Notes under the pieces: model-generated
The model's input: the letters and a program-made list of their open reading frames with translations, nothing else
What the model was told of the DNA's origin: nothing
Database searches by the model: none
NCBI RefSeq assembly: GCF_001426545.1
Contig: NZ_LMEZ01000001.1
Location: 967-64,966, forward strand
DNA length: 64,000 nucleotides
Source: Mycobacterium sp. Root135
Lineage (GTDB): Bacteria; Actinomycetota; Actinomycetes; Mycobacteriales; Mycobacteriaceae
Direction of reading: 5' to 3'
Part shown: positions 8,964 through 18,354 of the stretch, one piece after another
Numbering within the stretch: the stretch's first letter is position 1
Layout: each line of letters begins with the position of its first letter
Program-made: the position numbers and the translations under genes

Positions 8964-10601
8964 GTGGATCTCAGCGACGCGCATCACGACACGGGGTTCG
9001 ACTCCGACCCCAATATCGACGTTCTCGTCGTCGGGGCAGGATTTGCCGGCTTGTATCAGCTCCGTCGACTACGAGAAGCCAACTTCACCGTCCACGTCGT
9101 GGACGCCGCAGCTGACCTCGGCGGAATCTGGCACTGGAACTGCTATCCGGGAGCCCGAGTCGACACACTCGGTGGGATCTATCAGTATTCAGACCCGCAA
9201 CTCTGGGAGAACTGGGACTACACCGAACTCTATCCGTCATGGGAAGAGGTGCGAAAGTACTTCCAGTACGTGGACACTCAGCTCGACCTCAGCCGCGACA
9301 TTTCGTTCAACACTCGTGTCACCACTGCCACGTTCGACGAGACCAGCCGCCGCTGGACGGTCACCACCGACCGAGGCGTGACGTTCTTCCCACGCTTCGT
9401 GGTGATGTGCATCGGCTTTGCCACCAAGCCGTTCGTGCCGCACATCGAGGGACTCGAGCGGTTCTCCGGGGAATGTCACCACACCGCAGCTTGGCCGCAG
9501 GGTGGTTTGGATTTCACCGATAAGCGAGTCGGCGTGATCGGTACCGGGGCCAGCGGTGTGCAAGTGGTGCAAGAGGCGGCCAAGTGCGCCAAGGCTGTGA
9601 CGGTGTTTCAACGCACCCCGATCCTCGCCCTGCCGATGCGCCAGCAGCAACTCGACGACGACGCCCAGCTCGCGATCAAGGCCGGCCTGTCGGAGCGATT
9701 CAGCATGCGATCGGAGACGTTCGCAGGATTCGACCTCGACTTTCGTGACCAATCAGCCCTTGAGCTTACTTCCGAGCAGCGCACTGAGGTCTACGAACAA
9801 CTTTGGCGCAGGGGTGGCTTTCATCCCTGGCTGGGCACATTCAATGACATCCTCTTCGATGACGAAGCCAACGCCACGGCGTACGCGTTCTGGCGGGACA
9901 AGACTCGTGAGCGAATCAAGGATCCACGCGTGGCCGAAATACTCGCGCCAATGGTTGCGCCGCATCCATTCGGAACGAAGCGACCCTCCCTCGAGCAGGA
10001 CTACTACGAAGCGTTCAACCAGGACAACGTGACGTTGGTCGACGTCCGCGACACGCCGATCGTCCGGGTGGGCCCGGCTGGTGTCGCTACGACAGTCGCA
10101 GACCACGAATTCGACATCTTGGTTTTGGCAACCGGATTCGACGCTCTCACGGGCGGCTACTTCGCCATCGACATCCGCGGTACGGGGGGTCTGGCGCTAA
10201 CGCAGAAGTGGCACGATGGCGTCCGCGCTCATCTCGGTGTCGCCACTGAGGGTTTTCCCAACCTGCTCATGGTGTACGGCCCGCAGAGTCCAGCAGGATT
10301 TTGCAACGGTCCTACATGTGCGGAATTGCAAGGAGACCAGATCGTCGAGACGCTCGTATACGTCCGTGACCACGGATACACACGTATCGAGGCTTCGCGC
10401 CAGGCCGAAGAGTCGTGGCGCGATCATGTCCTCGACGTTGCCGAACAGTCGTTGTTCAACCGGGCCGACTCTTGGTACATGGGGGCGAATGTCCCGGGAA
10501 AACCACGCGAGATGCTCAACTACCCTGCCGGGGTCCCGGCCTATCTTGCGCACTGGCGCGAATGCGTTGATTCGGGCTTCAAGGGATTCGAGATGTCCTG
10601 A
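8964..10601 (+). CDS. Flavin-containing type I Baeyer-Villiger monooxygenase
   Basis: GTG 8964, with GGAAGGA six bases upstream, gives 545 residues; ATG 8856 is an alternative in-frame start without a good ribosome site. The FAD Rossmann motif GAGFAG is near residue 25, followed by GGIWHWNCYPGARVD, typical of cyclohexanone-type BVMOs. The BVMO fingerprint FxGxxxHxxxW is exact (FSGECHHTAAW). The NADPH motif GTGASGVQ follows. These enzymes insert one oxygen next to a ketone carbonyl, giving an ester or lactone. The downstream genes encode homogentisate dioxygenase and an alpha/beta hydrolase with short spacers, so an operon is likely. The ketone substrate is unknown; aryl ketones and cyclic ketones both fit. 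Confidence 0.9.
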   Translation: MDLSDAHHDTGFDSDPNIDVLVVGAGFAGLYQLRRLREANFTVHVVDAAADLGGIWHWNCYPGARVDTLGGIYQYSDPQLWENWDYTELYPSWEEVRKYFQYVDTQLDLSRDISFNTRVTTATFDETSRRWTVTTDRGVTFFPRFVVMCIGFATKPFVPHIEGLERFSGECHHTAAWPQGGLDFTDKRVGVIGTGASGVQVVQEAAKCAKAVTVFQRTPILALPMRQQQLDDDAQLAIKAGLSERFSMRSETFAGFDLDFRDQSALELTSEQRTEVYEQLWRRGGFHPWLGTFNDILFDDEANATAYAFWRDKTRERIKDPRVAEILAPMVAPHPFGTKRPSLEQDYYEAFNQDNVTLVDVRDTPIVRVGPAGVATTVADHEFDILVLATGFDALTGGYFAIDIRGTGGLALTQKWHDGVRAHLGVATEGFPNLLMVYGPQSPAGFCNGPTCAELQGDQIVETLVYVRDHGYTRIEASRQAEESWRDHVLDVAEQSLFNRADSWYMGANVPGKPREMLNYPAGVPAYLAHWRECVDSGFKGFEMS

Positions 10602-10647
10602 GCGGATGCGCTTCAAGGCAAATTTCTGTGGAATGGAGTGAACAGCA

Positions 10648-11967
10648 ATGACACATCAGGTAGTCGCTGCCGAGAGTTCATCGGTCGAAATCGGGAACGT
10701 TACGGAGTATCAGTCAGGCCTCGGTAACGAGTTCGAGACCGAGGCTTTGGCGGGCACTTTGCCCCTCGGTCAGAACAGCCCGCAGAAGGTGGCTCATGGA
10801 CTGGTGAGTGAGCTGGTGTCCGGGACGACGTTCGGCGCACCTCGCGCACACAACCGTCGCTCCTATCTGTTCCGAATTCGCCCGTCCGTCCTGCACGGTC
10901 CCTTCGAGCTCGCGGCAGCGTCGACCTTCCTCACGCCACCATTCGCCAAGCCGGCGGCACCCCTCGACTACTGCTGGGGCCCGCTCACCCCGACAAAGGC
11001 GTCGGTGGATTTCATCGACGGAATGGCCACCATCTTCGGTACAGGCTCACCGCAGTCCCAATCCGGCGTTGCCTTCCACGCCTACTCGGCGACTGCCTCG
11101 ATGCGAAACAGAGTGTTCGGCAACGCTGACGGTGAAATGCTGATCGTGCCGCATGCTGGTGGTCTTCGCCTGGTGACCGAGTACGGGATCCTCGATGTCC
11201 ACGTTGGTGAAATCGCAGTCGTACCACGCGGTATCCGGTTCCGAGTCGAACTTCTCGATGGCTACGCCGGAGGCTTCGTATGCGAGAACTTCGGATCGCC
11301 TTTACGCTTACCCGAACTCGGGCTCATTGGTTCCAACGGCCTTGCCAACGTCGCCGACTTCAAGATTCCAGTCGCTGCGTACGAGGACTACGACGGCCCA
11401 GTCCAATGGACCCAGAAGTTCGGCGGCAACGTGTGGAACAGTCAACTCGATCATTCCCCCCTGGACGTGGTCGCATGGCGAGGAAGCCTGTACCCGTACA
11501 AGTACGACCTGAGTCGGTTCGTGGCAATGAGCACGTCAACCGTGGATCACCCTGACCCCTCGATCTTCAGCTTGCTCACGTCCCCGTCGGATCCCATCCT
11601 CGGGCCGAATTTCGACGTCATGGCGATCACCCCGCGATGGGTCGTCGGCGACCACACATTCCTGGCGCCCGGTTTTCATCGCAATTGCGTCACCGAGTTC
11701 CTCATCCTGCTGCAGGGCAGTTTTGCCGGGATGCAACCCGGCTCGGTGACGTTGACCAACCCCTTCACGCCTCATGGACCAGATGCGCAAACCCAGGGCG
11801 TGATGCGCGAGGGGGAGTGGGGTCCCATCAAGCTCGAGGACCAACTGATGTTGCTGTTCGAAACGCGATTCCCCATGCAAACCACCGATTTCGCGCATTC
11901 GATCCTGCCCTCGGTCGACAATTACGCCGCCCAGTGGGTCGACATCCCGAAGCGCTTCGACAAGTAA
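10648..11967 (+). CDS. hmgA: Homogentisate 1,2-dioxygenase
   Basis: 439 residues, the normal length. The N-terminus has the family hallmark YQSGLGNEFETEALAGTLP and NSPQKVAHGL, then FGAPRAHNRRSYLFRIRPS. The C-terminal cupin carries the iron-binding set: His in FHRN, Glu in TEF and His in TPHGPD. The enzyme opens the ring of homogentisate to maleylacetoacetate in tyrosine/phenylacetate degradation. ATG 10648 is preceded by GGAGTG. No maleylacetoacetate isomerase or fumarylacetoacetase gene is seen in the window. The placement between a BVMO and an esterase-like hydrolase is unusual and raises the possibility of a related hydroquinone-type substrate. Confidence 0.93.
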   Translation: MTHQVVAAESSSVEIGNVTEYQSGLGNEFETEALAGTLPLGQNSPQKVAHGLVSELVSGTTFGAPRAHNRRSYLFRIRPSVLHGPFELAAASTFLTPPFAKPAAPLDYCWGPLTPTKASVDFIDGMATIFGTGSPQSQSGVAFHAYSATASMRNRVFGNADGEMLIVPHAGGLRLVTEYGILDVHVGEIAVVPRGIRFRVELLDGYAGGFVCENFGSPLRLPELGLIGSNGLANVADFKIPVAAYEDYDGPVQWTQKFGGNVWNSQLDHSPLDVVAWRGSLYPYKYDLSRFVAMSTSTVDHPDPSIFSLLTSPSDPILGPNFDVMAITPRWVVGDHTFLAPGFHRNCVTEFLILLQGSFAGMQPGSVTLTNPFTPHGPDAQTQGVMREGEWGPIKLEDQLMLLFETRFPMQTTDFAHSILPSVDNYAAQWVDIPKRFDK

Positions 11968-12013
11968 TTCAAGTTTCGTTGCAAGCCAGACCGAATCGAA
12001 AGAAGGCTCACCT

Positions 12014-13189
12014 GTGTCGCCGCGTCACAACTTTGAATTGGCCACGGAGTGGGTGGGGATCACCCACACGGAGACGACTCACGGTCAGGAGACTTATGGT
12101 TATGTCGAGCCGAATCGAGTTGCCCTAGAGGGCGTGCGCTTCCTTCCGAAGAATCGCCCATCGGCCACGCTGATCATGTACATGCATCCAACTGCGACGA
12201 TCAGCCGGCTGCCGGTCCCTCGGGCCATGGCCGCGGCGGGTATGCATGTCCTGTGCGCCGAGAGTCGCTACACCCGTAACGACACCGCACTCATCATGGA
12301 GAAGGTGTTGCTCGACTTCGGGGCGTTCGTGCGGCATGCGAAAGAGAATTGGGGTTACGAGAAGGTGGTTCTGGCGGGTTGGTCCGGTGGTGGATCGCTG
12401 ACGTCGTACTTCCAATCCCAGGCCGAGAATCCCACGCTGGTCGACACACCCGCCGGTGATCCGATTGACCTTGGGCAACTCGTCGGGGGAGACGGCGTGG
12501 TGTTTCATGCAGCACATCTGTCTCGCGCAGACATGTTGGCGGACTTCATCGATCCCTCGGTCATCGATGAGGCCAACCCTGACATCCGTAATCCAGAATT
12601 TGATCTATATGATCCGCGGAACCCTGAGAAGCCCCCGTACTCCACGGAGTATCTGCAGAATTTTCGGGCCGAGCAGAAGGCGCGGGTTCGCCGGCGGACC
12701 GTGTACGTCAAGGAGATGCTCGAGCAGTTGCGCAGCCGTGGCGGGAAAGAAACCGACCGTGTCATTCTGACGCAGCGGACGATGGCCGATCCTCGATGCC
12801 TCGATCCCGCGGTCGACCCCAACGATCGAGTGCCCGGCACATCCTTGATGGGAGACCCTGAGGCCGCCAACGTCAACCCTGCGGGAATCGCACGATATTC
12901 CACGCTGCGATCGTGGTTGTCACAGTGGTCGTTCGATGACAGCCGCGCCCGGGCCGATGTCGCGGCGGCCAACATCACGGTGCCTGTCTTAGTCATCGAG
13001 AACAGTGCCGATCACGTTGTCCCGCAACCTCACTCCGAGCGGTTCTACGCAGCCTGCGCGAGTAAGGACAAGACGTTCTTCGCCGCTGAGGGTGCTGACC
13101 ATTACTACAGTGGTGACAACGGCATGCTCGACACGGTCGTCGACAAGACATTGGAATGGATGATGTCCCGTAACCTGCTAGCAGATTGA
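12014..13189 (+). CDS. Alpha/beta hydrolase (probable esterase)
   Basis: 391 residues. The nucleophile elbow is GWSGGG (Ser near residue 125). A late acid is ENSADHVVP and the catalytic His is in AEGADHYY. A long insertion after the elbow forms a large lid. GTG 12014 follows AAGAAGG. The gene lies 46 bases after hmgA and overlaps the leader of the NTF2-like gene, so it belongs to the BVMO operon. Hydrolysis of an ester made by the BVMO is the simplest role; this is inferred from context. Confidence 0.82.
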   Translation: MSPRHNFELATEWVGITHTETTHGQETYGYVEPNRVALEGVRFLPKNRPSATLIMYMHPTATISRLPVPRAMAAAGMHVLCAESRYTRNDTALIMEKVLLDFGAFVRHAKENWGYEKVVLAGWSGGGSLTSYFQSQAENPTLVDTPAGDPIDLGQLVGGDGVVFHAAHLSRADMLADFIDPSVIDEANPDIRNPEFDLYDPRNPEKPPYSTEYLQNFRAEQKARVRRRTVYVKEMLEQLRSRGGKETDRVILTQRTMADPRCLDPAVDPNDRVPGTSLMGDPEAANVNPAGIARYSTLRSWLSQWSFDDSRARADVAAANITVPVLVIENSADHVVPQPHSERFYAACASKDKTFFAAEGADHYYSGDNGMLDTVVDKTLEWMMSRNLLAD

Positions 13190-13197
13190 GGAATTCG

Positions 13198-13614
13198 ATG
13201 AAATCAATGGATACGGCTGTGAGCTCTACGCCGGATGAAAGCGGTTCTAGCACAACGCACGTCGTCGACAGGCTGCTCCGCGCCATGGAACGTGGCGACG
13301 TGGAAGCAGTTCGTGCTTGCTATTCGCCCGATGTGTTGATCTGGCACAACTCGAACAATCAAGCCGAGCCCCTTGGGGAGAACTTTGAGCGCTTGGCTGC
13401 AGTTTTTGCGCGATGGACGGATCTCTCGTACGGCGACATCCGCCGGGTTGAGGGCCCGGGCGTTGTGGCTCAGCAGCACACACTGCGGGGCTGTGGCCCG
13501 GACGGAGCCGAATTCGAAGTGCACATCGCGATGTTCGTGAGGCTGGGTGCTGACGGCAGGATTGTCAGGGTGGACGAATATCTGGAGTCATCCCAACTTC
13601 CGCAGTTCCTCTAG
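13198..13614 (+). CDS. NTF2-like/SnoaL-like fold protein
   Basis: 138 residues from ATG 13198, which has GAGGA five to seven bases upstream, overlapping the preceding stop. The pattern is that of the cone-shaped alpha+beta NTF2 fold: VVDRLLRAMERGDVEAV, YSPDVLIWHN, RVEGPGVVAQQH and a final VRVDEYLES. Members act as isomerases, hydrolases or ligand carriers, often in polyketide, steroid or aromatic degradation. It is the last gene of the BVMO operon; a specific reaction cannot be assigned. Confidence 0.75.
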   Translation: MKSMDTAVSSTPDESGSSTTHVVDRLLRAMERGDVEAVRACYSPDVLIWHNSNNQAEPLGENFERLAAVFARWTDLSYGDIRRVEGPGVVAQQHTLRGCGPDGAEFEVHIAMFVRLGADGRIVRVDEYLESSQLPQFL

Positions 13615-14528
13615 CAGGCGAATCTGCTGGGGCGTTGCGGATATGCCCTTCCAGCACCCCGGGTTATGACCTGGGTTTATTGCATCTCCCGGCCCGGCCC
13701 TGCAGTGATTCGACACGTTGGGCTGTGCCGGAGAACATCTATCAGGCTGTCTTCCAACTGAATTCGCGCTCTCTTGGACCGTAACGGTGGGTGCCGCATC
13801 GCTGCACACCGCCCTGGTGGCGTGCATGCAGGACCTACGTCCGGAGCTGATGAGGTCGAGCACCTGTCATCGTGGCGCAAACGAGAACGCCAATGGACCG
13901 TTGCGCGACTAAATCCCCAAGGGCATTGTCCCGCTGAATGTTTCGCTGCTCTGCAACTTCACGAAGTCCGTCGGTGTTGCGACGTTGACTTGAACCGACC
14001 CTGGAATGACCTGCGCATTCTTCAACCGGAACTGACAATTGGTGACGGGCTCCAACGTCGGCGCTGGCTATCGGTCCTGTCCCCATACCTCCTGATTCCA
14101 TCAGCGTGCGCCGCCGGGTCGTTCGGCCGCTCAACTCCTCAGGGATACGAAGATGGCAAATGTTGAAGGGTCATGACAGCACTGTGATGTATGTCGCATA
14201 TTGCGACATTCGACGTCCGCTATCTGCGCCTACGTTCATCGGTGGAGCTCGTCGGCCGGACGACCTCGACTAAGCGAGACGAGAGAGGGAGCGCGCCAAC
14301 CACCAATTTCGTGGAGTGATCGACCCCCGCTGGAGGTTGGTGGCACAGGCGTCGCGAACGAGCGCTTCAACGCAAGGGATCAGAAGGCCCAAATGCTCAG
14401 TACGAGACGGTTCGTCCCTCGGCGAACCATTGCGGGCGGCTCGATGAATGCCTCGTGTCACGACCGTCGCCATCGTGACGACCAGTCGTGTCGGCAGATA
14501 CCAGTAAACGATCAGGGGAACGTCCACA
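13615..14528. other. Long intergenic region before the mce operon
   Basis: About 910 bases. Short open frames occur on both strands but none has a ribosome site plus protein-like sequence. A perfect palindrome lies at 14191-14209. The YrbEA start TTG 14529 is preceded by AGGGGA ten bases upstream. The length suggests a promoter region with regulatory sites, or the decayed remains of a gene. Confidence 0.5.
14191..14209. promoter_or_regulatory. Perfect palindrome, probable operator of the mce operon
   Basis: ATGTCGCA-TAT-TGCGACAT, two perfect 8-base arms with a 3-base centre, about 320 bases upstream of the first mce-operon gene. No other site as strong is visible in this spacer. The binding protein is unknown. 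Confidence 0.6.
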
Positions 14529-15380
14529 TTGGCTAGTCACGCTTCGCCACGCGCATCGTCCGTGCGCTACTCGGCTCTTCACAAGGTTTCGAACCTGAGC
14601 AAGAGGCCGATTGCCGCCGCAGGTACCACTGGCCGCAGTGTCGCCATGGCGGTCAACGTAATTCGCTACGCGGTCACCGACACCCTTACGTTGCGGTTGC
14701 CCGTCGGCGAGTTCCTCTGGCAAGCGTGGGCGCTGTTCAAGGTAACTGCGACGCCAGCAGTGTTGATGGCCATTCCCATCGGCGGGATCGTCACCGTCGT
14801 CGTCTCGGGTCTCGTGGCCCAGGTCGGCGCTACCGCGCTGTTGGGCGCTGCCAGCGGGGTGGGTGTGCTGAGGGAGGGCGCGCCCGTCACCGCAGGGTTG
14901 TTGATGGGTGGCGCCGCGGCATCGGCCATCGCGTCGGACTTCGGGGCACGGGCCATCCGTGAGGAGCTCGACGCCATGCGCGTGCTCGGCGTGGATCCCA
15001 TTCGCCGGCTGGTGGTGCCGCGATTCCTTGCACTGCTGTTGATCGCCCCCATCCTGACGCTGGTCATCATCGTGTCGGGTACGGCGTCGGCCTACCTTCT
15101 TTCGGTCACGGTCAGCGGTGTAGCGCCCGGGAGTTTCTGGCAATCATTTGGCACGTTCGCCAAGATGACGGACGTCTACTTTGCCATCGGTAAGGGCCTC
15201 GTCTTCGCCGCCATCGTGGCGATCATCTCGTCGATGCGAGGGATGGAAGCCAAGGGCGGTCCGCGAGGTGTGGCCGACGCCGTGAACGCGGCCGTCGTGA
15301 TCAACACGATTCTCATCTTGTTCGCCAACCTCGTCATCGCACAGATCGCCACGATGTTCTTCCCGACGGCGGTCGCGTGA
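14529..15380 (+). CDS. yrbEA: YrbE/MlaE-family permease, subunit A of the mce operon
   Basis: 283 residues with five or six hydrophobic segments and the MlaE-family core: LRLPVGEFLWQAWALFKVTATPAVLMAIPIG in part, then REELDAMRVLGVDPIRRLVVPR, the conserved cytosolic loop that contacts the ATPase. YrbEA and YrbEB form the inner-membrane permease of an Mce transporter importing lipids such as sterols or fatty acids. TTG 14529 is the likely start. The stop overlaps the YrbEB start (GTGATG), showing translational coupling. Confidence 0.92.
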   Translation: MASHASPRASSVRYSALHKVSNLSKRPIAAAGTTGRSVAMAVNVIRYAVTDTLTLRLPVGEFLWQAWALFKVTATPAVLMAIPIGGIVTVVVSGLVAQVGATALLGAASGVGVLREGAPVTAGLLMGGAAASAIASDFGARAIREELDAMRVLGVDPIRRLVVPRFLALLLIAPILTLVIIVSGTASAYLLSVTVSGVAPGSFWQSFGTFAKMTDVYFAIGKGLVFAAIVAIISSMRGMEAKGGPRGVADAVNAAVVINTILILFANLVIAQIATMFFPTAVA

Positions 15381-16228
15381 TGGCCGCGCCTTCCACGTTT
15401 GGGCGGACGGGCACGGCCGTCCTCGGTGCGGCCAAGAGTCCGATCCGTGGCTTCGGTCAGTGGACGCTCTTCATCGGACAGGTGTTCTTCTACCTACCCC
15501 TCACCATCCGTAGGTACAGCCGGCAGACTCTCGCGGCGACGATCAACATGGCGTGGGGCCGAGGGTCCCTCATCGTCGACGGCGGCACCATCAGCGTGCT
15601 GCTCCTCCTCGGTGCCGCAACAGGCGCCACTCTGGGTATCGAAGCGCTGGCGGTCCTGAACATCTTGGGCTTCGGGCCGTTGGCCGGCATCATCAGCGGC
15701 ATCGGTTCGGTCCGTGTTCTCGGCCCCATCATCGCTGCCATTGCATTCATGTCTCAGGCGGGCACTCGCATGACCGCAGAGATCGGTGCCATGCGCATCT
15801 CCGAGGAGATCGACGCCGTCGAGGCAATCGGTTTGCGGCCCATCCCATTCGTCGTGGGCACCCGGCTGATCGGCGCGCTGACGTGTGTCGTCCCCGGGTA
15901 CCTGCTGACGCTGATGGGGACCTTCTACACGATTCAATTGGTCGTGGTTCTGTTCAACGGCGAACACGGCGGCACCTACAACCACTACTTCGTAATGTTC
16001 CTGTCCCCAATGGATTTGCTCTATTCGACGATCAAGGTGGCCGTCTACTGCGTGGCCGTGACGTTGATCCATTGCTACTACGGATACTTCGCTTCTGGGG
16101 GGCCGGTCGGTGTCGGCATGGCGTCGGGTCGCGCGGTTCGCGCCAGTCTGGTCACGATCGTCACCTTGGACCTCGTGACGTCAATCCTCATCTGGGGCCT
16201 TCAACCAGTGTTCATCTTCAAGGGATAG
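15377..16228 (+). CDS. yrbEB: YrbE/MlaE-family permease, subunit B of the mce operon
   Basis: 283 residues, paralogous to YrbEA, with several membrane segments (for example FIGQVFFYLPLTIRRY, ALAVLNILGFGPLAGIISGIG) and the loop ISEEIDAVEAIGLRPIPFVV that matches the EELDAMRVLG loop of its partner. It starts at GTG 15377, overlapping the YrbEA stop, with ATG 15380 as the second codon. It pairs with YrbEA as the permease of the Mce complex. Confidence 0.92.
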   Translation: MMAAPSTFGRTGTAVLGAAKSPIRGFGQWTLFIGQVFFYLPLTIRRYSRQTLAATINMAWGRGSLIVDGGTISVLLLLGAATGATLGIEALAVLNILGFGPLAGIISGIGSVRVLGPIIAAIAFMSQAGTRMTAEIGAMRISEEIDAVEAIGLRPIPFVVGTRLIGALTCVVPGYLLTLMGTFYTIQLVVVLFNGEHGGTYNHYFVMFLSPMDLLYSTIKVAVYCVAVTLIHCYYGYFASGGPVGVGMASGRAVRASLVTIVTLDLVTSILIWGLQPVFIFKG

Positions 16229-16237
16229 GGGGCTCTG

Positions 16238-17350
16238 ATGTTGAGAGGTTCAGAGCAACACCAGGAGCGCGTGCTGCTGGGCATCGGCGGAGGCGTCGTG
16301 CTGCTCATCGTCCTGGCTTTGGTCGTCTCCTACCTGAATCCCTTCGGTGGTCGCGCCAAAGGCCTTTATTCAGTGGGCATTACGACGACGTATGTCGGTC
16401 AGGGCGTGGTGAAGGGGACGGCGGTCGTCCTTCACGGCGTGAAGGTCGGCGAAGTGACCAACGTGATGACCACCGCCGGTGGGGAGGTTCGGCTGGAGAC
16501 TGACCTCGAAACCGAACCCACCAAGGGCCTCACGAATGAGATGGGCATCGACTACCGACCCGTCAACTACTTCGGTGTTCCCGGAGTCAACCTGATTCCG
16601 AAGGAGGGCGGGCAAGTGCTCCGCGATGGCAGCCAGCTGAGCCTGGTGCCCACCGGCAACTTCACCCTCGCCCAATTGCTCTATCAGCTGGGCGATGTCT
16701 CGCAGGCGTCGTTGACACCGCAACTGATCAGTGTTGTCGATCGAATAACCCGTTACACCGACGGGCTCAACCCGTTGTTCGAATCTCTGATCACGATTTC
16801 CAGGGCAGTCGAAGCCGTACAGACCGAGCCGACCCAGGAACAGGTCGGCAGACTGGGAACAGCGCTTACCGCCGTGCCGCCATTCGCCAACGAATTGATC
16901 ATCGCACTGAGGCGCGTCCAGGACTTCAGCTTCTATCCAGGCAAAACTCGTGAGCCCGCGGAGTCGAGCGCGGTGAAATTGGCCCCGCCATACCTCACGG
17001 ATGTGGTGACCCCGAGTTTGGGCGACATGACCGACGAGTATTTCGACGCATATTTCGACCCGAGCCTAAATGCGATCCAGAACGGCGTATTCAAATCGAT
17101 CGGCAAATTGGTCGCGAGTCACGTGGACGACCTTTATCCACTGATCTCCGGGCTCAAGGCCCTGACCGACACCGTGCCGGCCCTGCTGCGCCCGCGCGAC
17201 GTCGCGCAGAAGCTGGCCGAATTGCGCGACCGATTCGAGAAGCTCTATGCCGGCAACGGTGATCAGCATGCAATTTCGGTCCGTCTTCTACTGGACAGCC
17301 TGCCCGGCGTGGCGGCACCAATGGGAATCGTCCCGGAGAGGACGCCATGA
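16238..17350 (+). CDS. mceA: Mce family protein MceA
   Basis: 370 residues: one N-terminal membrane anchor (about 13-33, GIGGGVVLLIVLALVV), then the MlaD/MCE domain (about 40-120, with YVGQGVVKGTAVVLHGVKVGEV in parts), then a long helical domain. It starts nine bases after yrbEB. Mce subunits A-F form a heterohexamer whose helical needle spans the periplasm and carries lipid to the YrbE permease. Its stop overlaps the MceB start by four bases. Confidence 0.9.
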   Translation: MLRGSEQHQERVLLGIGGGVVLLIVLALVVSYLNPFGGRAKGLYSVGITTTYVGQGVVKGTAVVLHGVKVGEVTNVMTTAGGEVRLETDLETEPTKGLTNEMGIDYRPVNYFGVPGVNLIPKEGGQVLRDGSQLSLVPTGNFTLAQLLYQLGDVSQASLTPQLISVVDRITRYTDGLNPLFESLITISRAVEAVQTEPTQEQVGRLGTALTAVPPFANELIIALRRVQDFSFYPGKTREPAESSAVKLAPPYLTDVVTPSLGDMTDEYFDAYFDPSLNAIQNGVFKSIGKLVASHVDDLYPLISGLKALTDTVPALLRPRDVAQKLAELRDRFEKLYAGNGDQHAISVRLLLDSLPGVAAPMGIVPERTP

Positions 17351-18354
17351 GTCCACGAGCTTCTGCCTGGCGCATCAGTGTGACGCTGGTCGTCGCGGTC
17401 TTTCTCTTCATCCTGCTGTCGAACACCTTGGTGAACCCAGTCGCTGGTACGACCCGAGACTACGTCGCCGAATACACCGATGCGTCCGGGCTACATCGCG
17501 ACGGCGACGTCCGGGTGCGCGGCGTTCGAGTCGGCAAGATCGACTCCGTCGACCTAGCCCGGGTCAACGGACAGAACGTCGCGCAGGTCAAGTTCACCCT
17601 GGACAAGAAGTACGGAATCGTCGCGGACACGCGGCTGGCCATCAAGTTTCAGGCCTTGACCGGCGTGCGCTACATAGACGTCACGAACCCCGCCGAGGGA
17701 TACCGCGACCGCGACCTCATATCGAAGGTACCCACGTCGATGACCCAGCCGTCCTTCGACGTGACGGCACTGTTCAATGGCCTGCAACCGGTGCTGGCCA
17801 CCCTGAGCCCGGACGAGATAAACACGTTCACCGACAATGCCTCGTCCTTCCTCACCGGTGACGGAAGTGGGTTGGCGCCGCTTCTGGACAGCATCCGCAA
17901 GCTGACCGAATTCGTGACGGATCGTCAGCAGGTGGTCGCGACACTGATACGAAATCTGTCACACATCGCCGACGGCATCGGCGGGAAATCTGGCAAATTC
18001 ATCTACATCGTGGACTTGCTGAACAAAAACGTGGACGCCGTCAACACGGCGTTGGACGAATTTCGAAAGGATTACTTGTACAGCAAGGATTTCTTCGATC
18101 CCACCGTGCGCCTAATGCACAACCTCGGGTTGAGGAACGGCATCAACATTGACGACTCGCTCGACAAAGCATTCAGCAACCTCGACAACTTCTTCGACGC
18201 ATTCAAATTGGTGCCGGTGGTCAACGAGAACATCCCACCGCCGGGTGAGGACGACGAAACCGCGGTGGAGCCGTGTGCGCGTGGCAACTTTCAATTACCG
18301 GAGACAATGGACGTGCTGCTAAACGGACAACGGGTGGTGCTGTGCAATCGTTGA
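17347..18354 (+). CDS. mceB: Mce family protein MceB
   Basis: 335 residues: a membrane anchor at about 10-29 (ISVTLVVAVFLFILLSNTL), the MCE domain with YTDASGLHRDGDVRVRGVRVG in part, and a helical region. Two C-terminal cysteines (EPCARGN and VVLCNR) are typical of MceB proteins and may form a disulfide. ATG 17347 overlaps the mceA stop as ATGA. Confidence 0.9.
   Translation: MSPRASAWRISVTLVVAVFLFILLSNTLVNPVAGTTRDYVAEYTDASGLHRDGDVRVRGVRVGKIDSVDLARVNGQNVAQVKFTLDKKYGIVADTRLAIKFQALTGVRYIDVTNPAEGYRDRDLISKVPTSMTQPSFDVTALFNGLQPVLATLSPDEINTFTDNASSFLTGDGSGLAPLLDSIRKLTEFVTDRQQVVATLIRNLSHIADGIGGKSGKFIYIVDLLNKNVDAVNTALDEFRKDYLYSKDFFDPTVRLMHNLGLRNGINIDDSLDKAFSNLDNFFDAFKLVPVVNENIPPPGEDDETAVEPCARGNFQLPETMDVLLNGQRVVLCNR

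Noticed and set aside
7082..10601. Sigma54 (-24/-12) promoters for the Fis-type regulator's targets
   Set aside because: Mycobacteria are not known to encode sigma54, the regulator lacks GAFTGA, and no convincing GG-N10-GC pairs with context were seen.
13615..14190. A protein-coding gene in the spacer before the mce operon
   Set aside because: Frames such as 13774-14166 have no ribosome site and composition unlike neighbouring genes.
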